Below are positions 10,490-18,380 of a stretch of DNA of 64,000 nt, in pieces. The notes under the pieces were generated by a model, which saw only the letters and a program-made list of their open reading frames with translations, was not told where the DNA came from and did not search any database. Origin of the DNA: Pelagibius litoralis. Lineage in GTDB: Bacteria > Pseudomonadota > Alphaproteobacteria > Kiloniellales > DSM-21159. The DNA is taken from the NCBI GenBank assembly GCA_029287455.1, contig JARFRB010000025.1, positions 1 through 64,000 on the forward strand, written 5' to 3'. How positions within the stretch are numbered: position 1 is the first letter of the stretch; every line of letters begins with the position of its first letter. The translations under genes were made by a program, and so were the position numbers.

Positions 10490-10928
10490 GTCGGCTCCTT
10501 GATCGCCAAGAACCGCGACTTGGCATTAGCCACCGCTCGCGCCGTCTTGGTTTTGATATAGAACACCCGGATTTCATCTACTTTTGATAATTATATTACT
10601 CAGAATCACCGGGCGACAAGGGACTTCGGGCGCCAAACATTGATATTTGAAAGAGATTCCTGGCCCCACTATAGGACCGCGGCGAAGAATCAGCGGGGGA
10701 GCCGGCAAGCGCCGAGCAAGCAAGGGCCGAAATGCCGCTCCTGGACGGTCATGCCTGGTGTGAATTGAGCCCTCGGCACCATGGTTATTTGCCGCTTCGA
10801 AGACACCGCTTCCGGGACTGGAGAATGCATTAAGCATACTCAAGCATTGACCATTTTTGCCAAATGGGGCATCAAACAACGAAGATATCAAAGTATTGCC
10901 GGTCCATGGCGAGCTGGGGGGCCTAGAG
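10490..10928. other. Divergent intergenic region between Lrp and XRE regulators
   Basis: This 439-base stretch holds no convincing gene. An AT-rich block lies at about 10550-10615. It probably carries the promoters of both divergent regulators. A good sigma-70-like match (see the promoter entry at 10647) would give the XRE gene a leader of about 250 nt, long enough to hold a small RNA or regulatory leader, but I recognise no known motif. Confidence 0.5.
10647..10675 (+). promoter_or_regulatory. Candidate sigma-70 promoter upstream of the XRE regulator
   Basis: TTGAAA (10647-10652) and TATAGG (10670-10675) are separated by 17 nt. The match is good for a GC-rich genome. It lies about 250 nt before the XRE start codon. 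Confidence 0.4.
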
Positions 10929-11294
10929 ATGTATCATCCCACTGACGTGCACATCGGACGTAAAATGCGCGAAAAGCGTGTTGCGCTCGGCATGAGCCAA
11001 GCGGCCTTGGCGGAAAAGCTGGGAATCACCTTCCAGCAGGTCCAGAAATACGAAAGCGGAGCGAACCGCATTGGCGGCAGCCGCTTGTGGGATATCAGTC
11101 AAGTGCTGCGCGAGCCGATCGGGTACTTCTATGAAGGGCTTCGCGAAGGCCAGGCGGGGGGGCAAGCCGAAGAAGACACCCTGCCGCTGAGCAAGCAAAC
11201 CTTGGAGCTTGCCCGGGCCATCAACTCGATCCCCGAGGGCAGCGTCAAGGAAGAGGTCATGCAGCTCGTGAAGGCCTTCGCCAGGATTTCCTGA
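10929..11294 (+). CDS. XRE-family helix-turn-helix regulator
   Basis: This 121-residue protein has a Cro/C1-type DNA-binding domain at residues 10-65 (MREKRVALGMSQAALAEKLG, then ITFQQVQKYESGANRIGGSRLWDI). It belongs to the large alphaproteobacterial group whose N-terminus reads HPxDVHxGxxxR. The C-terminal 50 residues are helical and charged and probably mediate oligomerisation. I chose ATG at 10929 because the conserved N-terminus begins there, although the frame is open upstream. Targets are unknown. Confidence 0.88.
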   Translation: MYHPTDVHIGRKMREKRVALGMSQAALAEKLGITFQQVQKYESGANRIGGSRLWDISQVLREPIGYFYEGLREGQAGGQAEEDTLPLSKQTLELARAINSIPEGSVKEEVMQLVKAFARIS

Positions 11295-11355
11295 GCTCTT
11301 GGACTCGGCCCTCCGGAAGCGGCCCTTCGGAAGCGGTAAGCAGACATCACGTCGC

Positions 11356-11384
11356 TTGTAACAGCGCAAGCGGATACCTATCCT
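11356..11384 (+). promoter_or_regulatory. Candidate sigma-70 promoter of trxB
   Basis: TTGTAA (11356-11361) and TATCCT (11379-11384) are separated by 17 nt in the 161-bp gap before trxB. This would give a leader of about 65 nt. Confidence 0.45.
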
Positions 11385-11455
11385 GTTAGATGTGGCGGCG
11401 GCGCGTCGAGAACGTCCGGCGCTAGGCGCAACGTCCGGGTCCGAGGGTCCTCCCA

Positions 11456-12457
11456 ATGAGCGAGACAAAACACAGTAAGGTCCTGATCCTTGGGTCGGGG
11501 CCGGCGGGCTACACAGCCGCTGTTTACGCGGCGCGGGCGAACCTCAAGCCGGTGCTCGTGCAAGGAATCCAACCCGGCGGACAGCTCTCGATCACGACCG
11601 ACGTGGAGAACTACCCCGGGTTCGCGGAAGCCATTCAGGGCCCTTGGCTGATGGAGCAGATGGCCGAGCAGGCAAGCCGTGTCGGCACGGAGCTGGTGTC
11701 AGACCTGATTGTCGAGGTGGATCTGGAGGCGCCCCCCTTTAAGTGCATCGGCGACTCGGGACTGGTCTACACCAGCGACACTCTGGTGGTTGCCACGGGC
11801 GCCCAAGCGCGTTGGCTGGGCCTCGACTCGGAAAAGGCCTTCATGGGGGCCGGCGTTTCCGCCTGCGCAACCTGTGACGGCTTCTTCTATCGGGATCGGC
11901 AGGTGGCGGTGATCGGCGGCGGCAACACCGCGGTCGAAGAAGCCTCGTTCCTCACCAACTTCGCCACGAAAGTGACGCTCGTCCATCGCCGGGACAAGCT
12001 GCGCGCGGAAAGCATCATGCAAGACCGCTTGTTCCGTAACCCGAAGATCGAGGTCGTTTGGGATAGCGTGCTGGACGAAGTCTTGGGAGACACGAACCCA
12101 CCGGGGGTGACCGGCATCAAACTGCGCAACGTCAAGACCGGCGCGCTCGAGGAGCGGGCCGTTGAAGGGGTGTTCGTGGCCATCGGCCACGATCCGGCCA
12201 CCCAGCTTTTCCGGGGCAAGCTGGAGATGGATTCCGAGGGCTACATCCTCACGCGTCCGGATTCGACGGCGACCGGCATCCCCGGAGTCTTCGCCGCGGG
12301 GGACGTTAAGGACAAGATCTATCGCCAAGCCGTAACGGCGGCCGGTATGGGATGCATGGCCGCCCTTGAGGCCGAGCGCTACCTCGCGGGCCGTGAGGCG
12401 GAGGCACCCGCCGGGGACAGCCAGCCTGAAACACCGGTTGCCGCGGTCGGCGAATGA
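11456..12457 (+). CDS. trxB: Thioredoxin reductase
   Basis: TrxB transfers electrons from NADPH through FAD to thioredoxin in the cytoplasm. The 333-residue protein has the FAD motif [10 protein letters not shown] near residue 13, the redox-active CATC ([10 protein letters not shown]) near residue 140, the NADPH motif [10 protein letters not shown] and the C-terminal FAD motif FAAGDVKD. An acidic tail of about 20 residues follows the core. It sits in a block of regulators and is followed by a LysR gene 104 bp on. Neighbouring reductive-repair genes in the window (msrP, msrB) may depend indirectly on the thioredoxin system. Confidence 0.97.
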   Translation: MSETKHSKVLILGSGPAGYTAAVYAARANLKPVLVQGIQPGGQLSITTDVENYPGFAEAIQGPWLMEQMAEQASRVGTELVSDLIVEVDLEAPPFKCIGDSGLVYTSDTLVVATGAQARWLGLDSEKAFMGAGVSACATCDGFFYRDRQVAVIGGGNTAVEEASFLTNFATKVTLVHRRDKLRAESIMQDRLFRNPKIEVVWDSVLDEVLGDTNPPGVTGIKLRNVKTGALEERAVEGVFVAIGHDPATQLFRGKLEMDSEGYILTRPDSTATGIPGVFAAGDVKDKIYRQAVTAAGMGCMAALEAERYLAGREAEAPAGDSQPETPVAAVGE

Positions 12458-12560
12458 CGCCGCTCATGCCCCGTAGGCTTTCTCTCGGCTGCGAGCCTTG
12501 CCCTGGCCCCCTCGGGGGCTTGGTGGCCGCGTAGCGGACCGGTCCAGGGGGCGGGAAGAG

Positions 12561-13451
12561 ATGGACTGGGATAAACTGCGGATCTTCCATGCGGTTGCCG
12601 AGGCCGGCAGCTTTACCCATGCCGGCGAAAGCTTGAACGTCAGCCAATCGGCCGTAAGCCGCCAAATCAGCGCGCTCGAAGACAGTCTGCGCGTTGCCTT
12701 GTTTCACCGCCACGCGCGGGGCTTGATCCTGACCGAACAAGGCGAGCTGCTCTATCGCACCGCCCACGAGGTCTTCGGCAAGCTCGCCATGACCGAAGCC
12801 TTGCTGACGGAAAGCAAGGACCGGCCGAGCGGTCGGCTGAAGATCACCACGACCGTGGCCTTCGGCTCCACCTGGCTCGCGCCGCGGATGCGCGAATTCA
12901 TGGAAGTCTATCCGGAGATCGAGGTCCACCTCATCTTGGATGATCGCGAACTCGACCTGTCAATGCGCGAGGCCGATGTGGCGATTCGGATGTCGCCACC
13001 CCGTCAAGCCGACCTCATACAAAGGCATCTTCTGACGATGCATGTTCATGCCTATGCCTCGGTCGGCTATCTGAAGCGCTATGGATTGCCGCAAACGGTC
13101 GATGAACTGAACGATCACCGCATCGTCGTTTACGGAGAGGACACGCGCCCGCCGGTGCCTGACGTCAATTGGCTACTTCGGCTTGGCGCGCCGCAGGGGC
13201 GCATGCGCTCAGCGGCCATGACGGTGAACAATGTCTACGCAATCATGCAGTCGGTGTCCGCAGGCGCGGGCATCGGCGCCCTGCCGGAGTTCATGGTTCG
13301 TGAAGGCGCCGAACTGGTGCACATCCTGCAAGAGTCCGAGGGACCACGGATCGACGCCTACTTCGTCTACCCCGAGGAACTTCGCGGAACTCAGAGGATC
13401 GAGGTCTTCCGCGATTTCCTGCTCCGCCAGGTTGCTCAATCACGATTCTGA
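12561..13451 (+). CDS. LysR family transcriptional regulator
   Basis: This 296-residue protein has an N-terminal winged helix (MDWDKLRIFHAVAEAGSFTH, then AGESLNVSQSAVSRQISALE) and a periplasmic-binding-like effector domain from about residue 90. The start at ATG 12561 is supported by GGGAAGAG just upstream; the frame is open earlier but that part has no LysR similarity. In alphaproteobacteria close relatives often follow trxB. Its effector is unknown. Confidence 0.92.
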   Translation: MDWDKLRIFHAVAEAGSFTHAGESLNVSQSAVSRQISALEDSLRVALFHRHARGLILTEQGELLYRTAHEVFGKLAMTEALLTESKDRPSGRLKITTTVAFGSTWLAPRMREFMEVYPEIEVHLILDDRELDLSMREADVAIRMSPPRQADLIQRHLLTMHVHAYASVGYLKRYGLPQTVDELNDHRIVVYGEDTRPPVPDVNWLLRLGAPQGRMRSAAMTVNNVYAIMQSVSAGAGIGALPEFMVREGAELVHILQESEGPRIDAYFVYPEELRGTQRIEVFRDFLLRQVAQSRF

Positions 13452-13599
13452 CGCGCGACGCCCCAGCGCGACTCGGGCAGTCACGTCAAACTAAAAAGGC
13501 AAACGCAAGAAAAATTATTTCTTGTAAAAATTGTTTTACCGATTTTATATACGATTTTTCCGCGTAATACTGTTGCGATTTCGGTACAGTTGTGTAGCT

Positions 13600-13614
13600 A
13601 TGCAACAGTTGCAT
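13600..13614. promoter_or_regulatory. Palindrome ATGCAACAGTTGCAT, possible operator
   Basis: Perfect 6-bp arms (ATGCAA / TTGCAT) surround CAG. It lies in an AT-rich promoter-like stretch (13490-13620) upstream of the structured RNA candidate, with a further inverted repeat CAAGAAA..TTTCTTG at 13505-13523. A possible -35/-10 pair, TTGCGA at 13573 and TAGCTA at 13595 (16-nt spacing), abuts it. Confidence 0.3.
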
Positions 13615-13689
13615 GGCTCCACTGTGCCATTTGAGATAGACAGGCGCCGTTTCGACGCCCAAATTTGAGCCATGGATGTTGCGTTGCAG

Positions 13690-13857
13690 CATTCTCCGAG
13701 TTTGCTGGCAGCCCATCGCCAGCCTTCGGATCCGGGGTTACCCCCGGATAGAGGGCCCCGAGCGCGCCCCCCGTGCTTTGTGGGTCCTACGTCTCCCAGA
13801 CGTGAAGCCTCCCTGTTCAACTTGCCGGGATCTCTTGATCCCGGCATTTCTTTTTTT
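13690..13857 (+). ncRNA. ssrS: Candidate 6S RNA (alphaproteobacterial type)
   Basis: 6S RNA mimics an open promoter and sequesters sigma-70 RNA polymerase. The region folds into stacked elements. CTGGCAG (13706) can pair with TTGCCGG (13822) as a closing stem with wobble pairs. ATCCGGGG/CCCCGGAT (13730-13749) is a perfect hairpin, GGGCCC pairs with GGGTCC, and ACGTCT/AGACGT (13789-13803) is another perfect hairpin. The string GTGGGTCCTACGTC..GTGAAGCCTCCCTGTTC resembles my recollection of the 3' half of alphaproteobacterial 6S RNAs. A strong terminator follows. No protein-coding signal fits the strand. The 5' end is uncertain (13650-13700). The identity rests on pattern memory, not on a covariance search. 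Confidence 0.6.
13824..13857 (+). terminator. Rho-independent terminator of the RNA candidate
   Basis: The perfect 9-bp stem GCCGGGATC (13824-13832) and GATCCCGGC (13837-13845) encloses a TCTT loop and is followed by ATTTCTTTTTTT. Confidence 0.88.
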
Positions 13858-13981
13858 GGCCTTGGGCGCCGGACTTTCCCGATTAAGAGTGTGGCCCTCC
13901 CCTACCTTCTCGTGGGCTTAACGACAGCAAAGCGTGATACCCTAACGTCAACTTGTCCAAGTGATCGAAAGGATTGTGCGC

Positions 13982-14449
13982 ATGCTTCGCTACGCCCACC
14001 GTCACCTCGCCAAAACTACCGCGCTCTTGGGCTTCCTCGCCGCAGTGGCGTGCGGGTCCATGGCCTACGCGCAGGCGGATGTCATCGCGGAGCGGCAGAA
14101 GCTGATGAAGGAAATCGGCGATGGAATGAAGGCCTTGGCGCCGGTCTTCAAGGGCACCGAAGCCTTGGGTGAAAAGGCCGAAGCATCGGCAAAACTCATC
14201 GAAGCGAATTTCTCCAAAGCGCGCGACCTGTTCCCGGCCGGCAGCACCTCCAAGGACAGCGATGCCTTGGAGACCATCTGGAGCGAGAATGCCGGTTTTC
14301 TGACTGGGTTCGACAAGGCTGAGGAGTCGGCGGCAGCCGTGGTGGAGGCCTCCGCGCGCAAAGAGGACGCCGATTTCAAGGCCGCTCTGGCGAAGCTGGG
14401 ACAAACCTGCAAGTCCTGTCACGAAAAGTACCGGAAGCCCTCAAACTAA
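13982..14449 (+). CDS. Cytochrome c' (c556 type), periplasmic
   Basis: The 155-residue precursor has a signal peptide (about residues 1-32, cleavage after AYA) and a single C-terminal haem-binding CKSCH about 12 residues from the end, the arrangement of the four-helix-bundle cytochrome c' family. Members bind NO or act in periplasmic electron transfer. ATG at 13982 was preferred over GTG at 13961 because AAAGGA lies 9 nt upstream and it leaves a compact signal peptide. The next gene encodes another c-type cytochrome 18 bp downstream, so the two are probably co-transcribed. Confidence 0.92.
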   Translation: MLRYAHRHLAKTTALLGFLAAVACGSMAYAQADVIAERQKLMKEIGDGMKALAPVFKGTEALGEKAEASAKLIEANFSKARDLFPAGSTSKDSDALETIWSENAGFLTGFDKAEESAAAVVEASARKEDADFKAALAKLGQTCKSCHEKYRKPSN

Positions 14450-14467
14450 GGCAGGGCCGATAGCACC

Positions 14468-15388
14468 ATGCCACGGCCATCCTGGCTCCGGATCCTGCTT
14501 GGGGTCTGCGTCCTTGGGGCGTTTGGTCTGGGTGCGGCCCTTTGGGTGACACGCCCCGAGCCGCTAGCCGCGAACAAGCTGCCGGCGGACCATGTTGACG
14601 ATGTGGAGAATGGCCGGGAACTGTTTCTCGTCGGTGGCTGCCTGTCATGCCACGGGCCGGATCCGGCACAGAATCCACAGGCCGACACGGCGCTTCCCTC
14701 GGGCGGCAAGCCCCTGCCGACCCCGGTCGGCACGTTCTTTCCACCCAACTTGACGCCCGATCCGGAAACCGGAATTGGAGACTGGAGCCCCGAGACCTTC
14801 GCGAATGCCATGCTGCGGGGTGTGTCGGCGAACAGCGAACACCTTTTCCCGGCTTTTCCCTACACGTCGTACCAGCATATGACCGTGGAGGACGTTCTCG
14901 ATCTGCGCGCCTATTTGATGAGCCTGCCGGCGGTCCGCCAAGCACCTCGTGGCGACTCGGTTCCCCTCAGCGCCATTGCCCGGCCGTTCATCGGATTGTG
15001 GAACCTCCTGGCCCTTGACGGGAAGAACTTCGAACCCGATCCCACGCGCCCAGCGAGCTGGAACCGGGGCGCATACCTGGTCGAGGCGCCCGGCCACTGC
15101 GGTGAATGCCATACGCCGCGTGATATCTTCTTGGTGCCGGAACGCAGCCGCTACTTGGAAGGCGGCCCTCACCCGAGCGAAGCGGGCAAGGTGCCGAGCC
15201 TCCGCGGATTGGTCGGCGGCCGCGCCTACGCCACCAGCGAAGACCTTTACGACGCGTTCAAGTACGGCGAAATGTTCGGCTATGATGGGCTATCAAGCGG
15301 CGGAATGGGCCAGGTACAAGCCAACCTGGCAAGCATTAACGACAGCGATCTGCGCGCGATCGTCGACTACCTTGCATCGCTGAAATAG
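14468..15388 (+). CDS. Diheme cytochrome c, dehydrogenase-partner type
   Basis: This 306-residue protein has an N-terminal membrane anchor or signal (LLGVCVLGAFGLGAALWV) and two haem motifs, CLSCH (about residue 58) and CGECH (about residue 213). The text between them (FPPNLTPDPETGIGDWSPE, then FPAFPYTSYQHMTVEDVLDL) is characteristic of cytochrome subunits of membrane-bound alcohol, gluconate and related dehydrogenases; those usually carry three haems, this one two. It could accept electrons from a periplasmic dehydrogenase, perhaps the GMC enzyme at 23.1 kb, but that link is only inferred. Confidence 0.88.
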   Translation: MPRPSWLRILLGVCVLGAFGLGAALWVTRPEPLAANKLPADHVDDVENGRELFLVGGCLSCHGPDPAQNPQADTALPSGGKPLPTPVGTFFPPNLTPDPETGIGDWSPETFANAMLRGVSANSEHLFPAFPYTSYQHMTVEDVLDLRAYLMSLPAVRQAPRGDSVPLSAIARPFIGLWNLLALDGKNFEPDPTRPASWNRGAYLVEAPGHCGECHTPRDIFLVPERSRYLEGGPHPSEAGKVPSLRGLVGGRAYATSEDLYDAFKYGEMFGYDGLSSGGMGQVQANLASINDSDLRAIVDYLASLK

Positions 15389-15425
15389 AGGGCGAGGCCA
15401 GCGCAGGGCGGGCGAAATCTCGAGC

Positions 15426-16151
15426 CTAGGCGTCGCGGATATACTCGACCGCCTCGCCATCCTTCTTGAACAAGCCCTTCACCCAGTCGCCCGTTTCGTC
15501 GTACCAGATGTGGCCGGCCATAGTCGGCGTCACGAAGCGGTACTTGCGGGCCTCCTCGACACCCTCGGGCACGTCGACCTTGTCCTTGCCCTCGAATTGG
15601 GTGCTGACGTTCATCACGTCACCGTTTTGCGAATCCAAAACCCGCCGTTCGTCGAGAATCTTGGGCGACCAAAGCGTGTTCGACGTCATCACGTTATGCG
15701 GCGCGATGACGTGGCCGAACTTGCCTTGGGTCTCGAAACCCTCGGCGGTTCGCGTGCCGCTCATCTCCACATCCTCGCCATCGTCGTGAGTCCGGCTGGC
15801 GACGGATTGCAAAAACCCTTCACGCCAAACCTCTTGACCTTCGTGCTCGTAACGATAAGCCGTGATGAAGGCCACCTTCACAAGCATGTCGACGCTCGTC
15901 GTGACCGTGAAGCTGCCATTGCCACCCATCGGCACGATGGTCTGAACGTGACGGCCGATATCGGAACCCTGCCAAAAGATCTTGAAGGACAAGGATTCCT
16001 GCACTGGAGGAGCCAAATCGGATGCCATAACCAGCCCAGGCGTTAAGCCGGCTGCGCAGCCCATCAAGCTGCCACTCAAGAATCCTCTGCGCGACACGTG
16101 CCCAAAAACCGCGCGCCCGTCTCGCGAAGACGCTCCGACCCGCCTCTTCAT
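15426..16151 (-). CDS. Tat-exported protein of unknown function (DUF6134-like)
   Basis: The 241-residue protein begins with a twin-arginine signal (SRRGFLSGSLMGCAAG) ending near VMAS. The mature part is predicted to be beta-rich (FKIFWQGSDIGRH, MAGHIWYDETGDWVKGLFKK) and resembles proteins grouped as DUF6134. I recognise no catalytic motif. It lies downstream of msrP on the same strand with a 184-bp gap, and converges on two cytochrome genes, so it may belong to a periplasmic redox group. The function is unknown. Confidence 0.7.
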   Translation of the reverse strand: MKRRVGASSRDGRAVFGHVSRRGFLSGSLMGCAAGLTPGLVMASDLAPPVQESLSFKIFWQGSDIGRHVQTIVPMGGNGSFTVTTSVDMLVKVAFITAYRYEHEGQEVWREGFLQSVASRTHDDGEDVEMSGTRTAEGFETQGKFGHVIAPHNVMTSNTLWSPKILDERRVLDSQNGDVMNVSTQFEGKDKVDVPEGVEEARKYRFVTPTMAGHIWYDETGDWVKGLFKKDGEAVEYIRDA

Positions 16152-16335
16152 AGCCTTCTTTCGTCCCTAAAGCAGGAATAAAGGTATCTACTAACATATT
16201 TCACCGCTGTTTGCATCCATCAAATGCCAACAGCTGAAAAACAATGTCGCGAAACAAAGGGTTATAGCATGCAGCCCACCCTAGGAGGGAGGGCTGGAAA
16301 CTCTCCATAAAATGGAAATTCCGCGCCTGTGCGGG

Positions 16336-17346
16336 CTACATGAAAAGCCGCTCGTTCTGCTTGTCCGCATAGAGGTCCGCTACGAACTCGCCATAACCGT
16401 TGTAAAGCTGCGTGGGCACGCGTTCGTCGGAACCCAAGACTTGTTCGGTCGCCTGGCTCCAGCGGGGATGCGCAACTTCGGGGTTAACATTCGCCCAAAA
16501 GCCGTACTCGCTGCCCTGCAGCTCCTCCCAAAAGCCGACCGGCCGCTTATCGGTGAACTCGAAGGCAACAACCGATTTGATGCACTTAAAGCCGTATTTC
16601 CAAGGCGTCACCAACCGCAAAGGCGCGCCATTCTGCCGGGGGATCGGCTTGCCATATAGGCCGGTCGCAATGAAGGCGAGCTCATTCGTCGCCTCCTCGA
16701 TTGTCAAACCCTCCACGTAGGGCCAAGGGTACCAGGACGCCCGCTGACCACGCATCACATCCGGGTCGTGGAGGGTGGTCATCTTGAGATACTTCGCCCC
16801 GGAAAGCGGTTTGGCGAATTCCACGAGCTGACGCAGCCCAAAGCCGCTCCACGGCACCGCCATCGACCAAGCCTCGACGCAGCGGTGGCGGTAAAGCCGC
16901 TCTTCCAAGGGCATCTTCGCAAGAAGCTCGTCGACGCCCATCTCGAAGGGCTGTTCCACCAAACCATCGAAGCGCACCATCCAGGGGCGAATAGGCAACT
17001 GCTGCGCTGCGCGATGGATGTTCTTGGACGAGCCGAACTCGTAAAAGTTGTTGTAGGTAGTCGCCAACTCCTCGTCCGTCACCGGGCGGTCGAGCTTATA
17101 GCGCAGGTTGTGCGTCACCGGATAAAGCCCGGCGGAAGGATCGGGCTTCGGATCGGCGGCCGCGACCAGCACCGCATCGCCCGCCTCGGCCACGTTATCG
17201 TCGCAGGCCGACAGGACGGACCCCATACCAAGGATCAACGGCGTCGCCACCATGCCTTGCAGGAGCCGCCGGCGATCACGGTAGACCGCTTCCGGCGTCG
17301 CCTCGCGCTCGCTCATCTCCCAACCGCGCTTGACCCGAATTAACAT
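16336..17346 (-). CDS. msrP: Protein-methionine-sulfoxide reductase catalytic subunit MsrP
   Basis: MsrP (YedY) is a periplasmic molybdopterin enzyme that repairs methionine sulfoxide in exported proteins. A Tat signal is visible (YRDRRRLLQGMVATPLIL). The sulfite-oxidase fold carries the Mo-coordinating Cys in YRHRCVEAWSMAVPWSG and the family motif PWKYGFKCIKSV. The start MLIRVKRGWE at 17346 follows GAGGAGC and matches the family N-terminus; six upstream codons are probably untranslated. The membrane haem partner MsrQ is not adjacent. Molybdenum-cofactor genes occur at 38-40.5 kb. Confidence 0.95.
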   Translation of the reverse strand: MLIRVKRGWEMSEREATPEAVYRDRRRLLQGMVATPLILGMGSVLSACDDNVAEAGDAVLVAAADPKPDPSAGLYPVTHNLRYKLDRPVTDEELATTYNNFYEFGSSKNIHRAAQQLPIRPWMVRFDGLVEQPFEMGVDELLAKMPLEERLYRHRCVEAWSMAVPWSGFGLRQLVEFAKPLSGAKYLKMTTLHDPDVMRGQRASWYPWPYVEGLTIEEATNELAFIATGLYGKPIPRQNGAPLRLVTPWKYGFKCIKSVVAFEFTDKRPVGFWEELQGSEYGFWANVNPEVAHPRWSQATEQVLGSDERVPTQLYNGYGEFVADLYADKQNERLFM

Positions 17347-17463
17347 GGCGTGCTCCTCACACAATCAGCATACTGACCTGTTCGCAGGCAAAATAAGCCA
17401 AACGCCGAGCTATTCCAGTCAACTTGCCGCGAGGTTGGCGTCATCCAGCCTATTCAGGCCGGC

Positions 17464-17754
17464 CTATTCGTGATCGCGGATTTCCCCTTCACTGTAGAGA
17501 AATTCGTCCAAATACTTGGCGAAGGTGGGGTTGTTGCGCCGCATCCACTCCAGCACCATGGCCGCGTGCTCCATCTCCTCGCGCATGTTGTGGAGCAGGA
17601 TTTCCTTGAGAGCAGGATCGTCGCAATCGTCGGCGCGCTGGCGGTACCAATCCACCGCCTCCAGCTCTTCCATCAGCGAAGAGATGGCCTGGTGCATCGC
17701 CAGGGTTTCCTTGGACAAACGCTCGCGTGGGGCGTGGAGACTTTCGCTGGACAC
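17464..17754 (-). CDS. Encapsulated-ferritin-like (EncFtn) protein without targeting tail
   Basis: The core (ISSLMEELEAVDWYRQRADD, then HNMREEMEHAAMVLEWMRRN) matches the two-helix EncFtn family first described in Rhodospirillum rubrum, including the iron-site acidic residues in MEELEAVDWY and the ExxH of EEMEHAAM. EncFtn assembles into decamers with ferroxidase activity inside encapsulin shells. I chose GTG at 17754 (reads VSSESLHAPRERLS) because GGGAG lies 8 nt upstream and family members start near there; the frame extends to ATG at 17844. The protein stops directly after GEIRDHE, with no visible C-terminal encapsulin-targeting peptide, and no encapsulin gene is adjacent. Confidence 0.85.
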   Translation of the reverse strand: MSSESLHAPRERLSKETLAMHQAISSLMEELEAVDWYRQRADDCDDPALKEILLHNMREEMEHAAMVLEWMRRNNPTFAKYLDEFLYSEGEIRDHE

Positions 17755-17949
17755 TTCGCATTCTCCCATGTCGTGATATGCCGAGATCGAAACCCTGGCC
17801 GGGTGCGCTTGAAGCGGGACAGGGACGAGGTACACTCGCGCCATTCATAGCCCCTGGAGATGGCGGTGCAACCCCATATCGGCCCGGAGCGGAAGCGCAG
17901 GGGGCTAGGGCGCTATCGCCAGGCAATGGGCGAAGGGGGGAGGACCCAC

Positions 17950-18375
17950 ATGGCGTTTCGAATTCTCGGTCTCGATCATCTGGTCTTGCGGGTCCGTGAC
18001 GTAGCCTCCATGAGCGCGTTCTATTGCGACGTGCTGGGATGCACACCCGAGAAGACACAGGCTGAAATTGGGCTCTATCAACTGCGCGCCGGCCGGGCTC
18101 TGATCGATCTGGTGGACGTCGACGGCAAGCTCGGGCGGGCGGGCGGCGGACCTCCGGGGCCGGAGAATTTGAATCTCGATCATTTTTGCTTGCGCATCGA
18201 ACCCTTCGAACCCGAGGCAATCCGAGCGCAGCTGGCGACTCATGGCATCGAGATGGGCGAGGTCGTTAGCCGCTACGGCGCCGAGGGGGACGGACCCTCG
18301 ATCTACATACAAGATCCGGAGGGCAACACGGTCGAGCTGAAAGGCCCGCCCGGCGCGGTGACGCTGCTCGCCTAA
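17950..18375 (+). CDS. VOC (glyoxalase/bleomycin resistance) family protein
   Basis: This 141-residue protein has two VOC beta-alpha-beta-beta-beta modules: LDHLVLRVRDVASMSAFYCD at the start and LDHFCLRIEPF in the second half. Candidate metal ligands are His in DHLVL, His in DHFCL and Glu in NTVELK near the C-terminus. ATG at 17950 follows GGGGGGAGGA; the frame is open for 30 codons upstream without similarity. The chemistry cannot be fixed from sequence alone. It ends 5 bp from the convergent ZIP gene. Confidence 0.85.
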   Translation: MAFRILGLDHLVLRVRDVASMSAFYCDVLGCTPEKTQAEIGLYQLRAGRALIDLVDVDGKLGRAGGGPPGPENLNLDHFCLRIEPFEPEAIRAQLATHGIEMGEVVSRYGAEGDGPSIYIQDPEGNTVELKGPPGAVTLLA

Positions 18376-18380
18376 CTTAC

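Noticed and set aside
13672-14172. 166-codon frame across the structured RNA and into cytochrome c'
   Set aside because: It runs through a terminator and overlaps a well-supported cytochrome gene in another frame.
16266-16292. Inverted repeat AGCCC..GGGCT downstream of msrP as a terminator
   Set aside because: The stem is interrupted and neither strand shows a U-tract.
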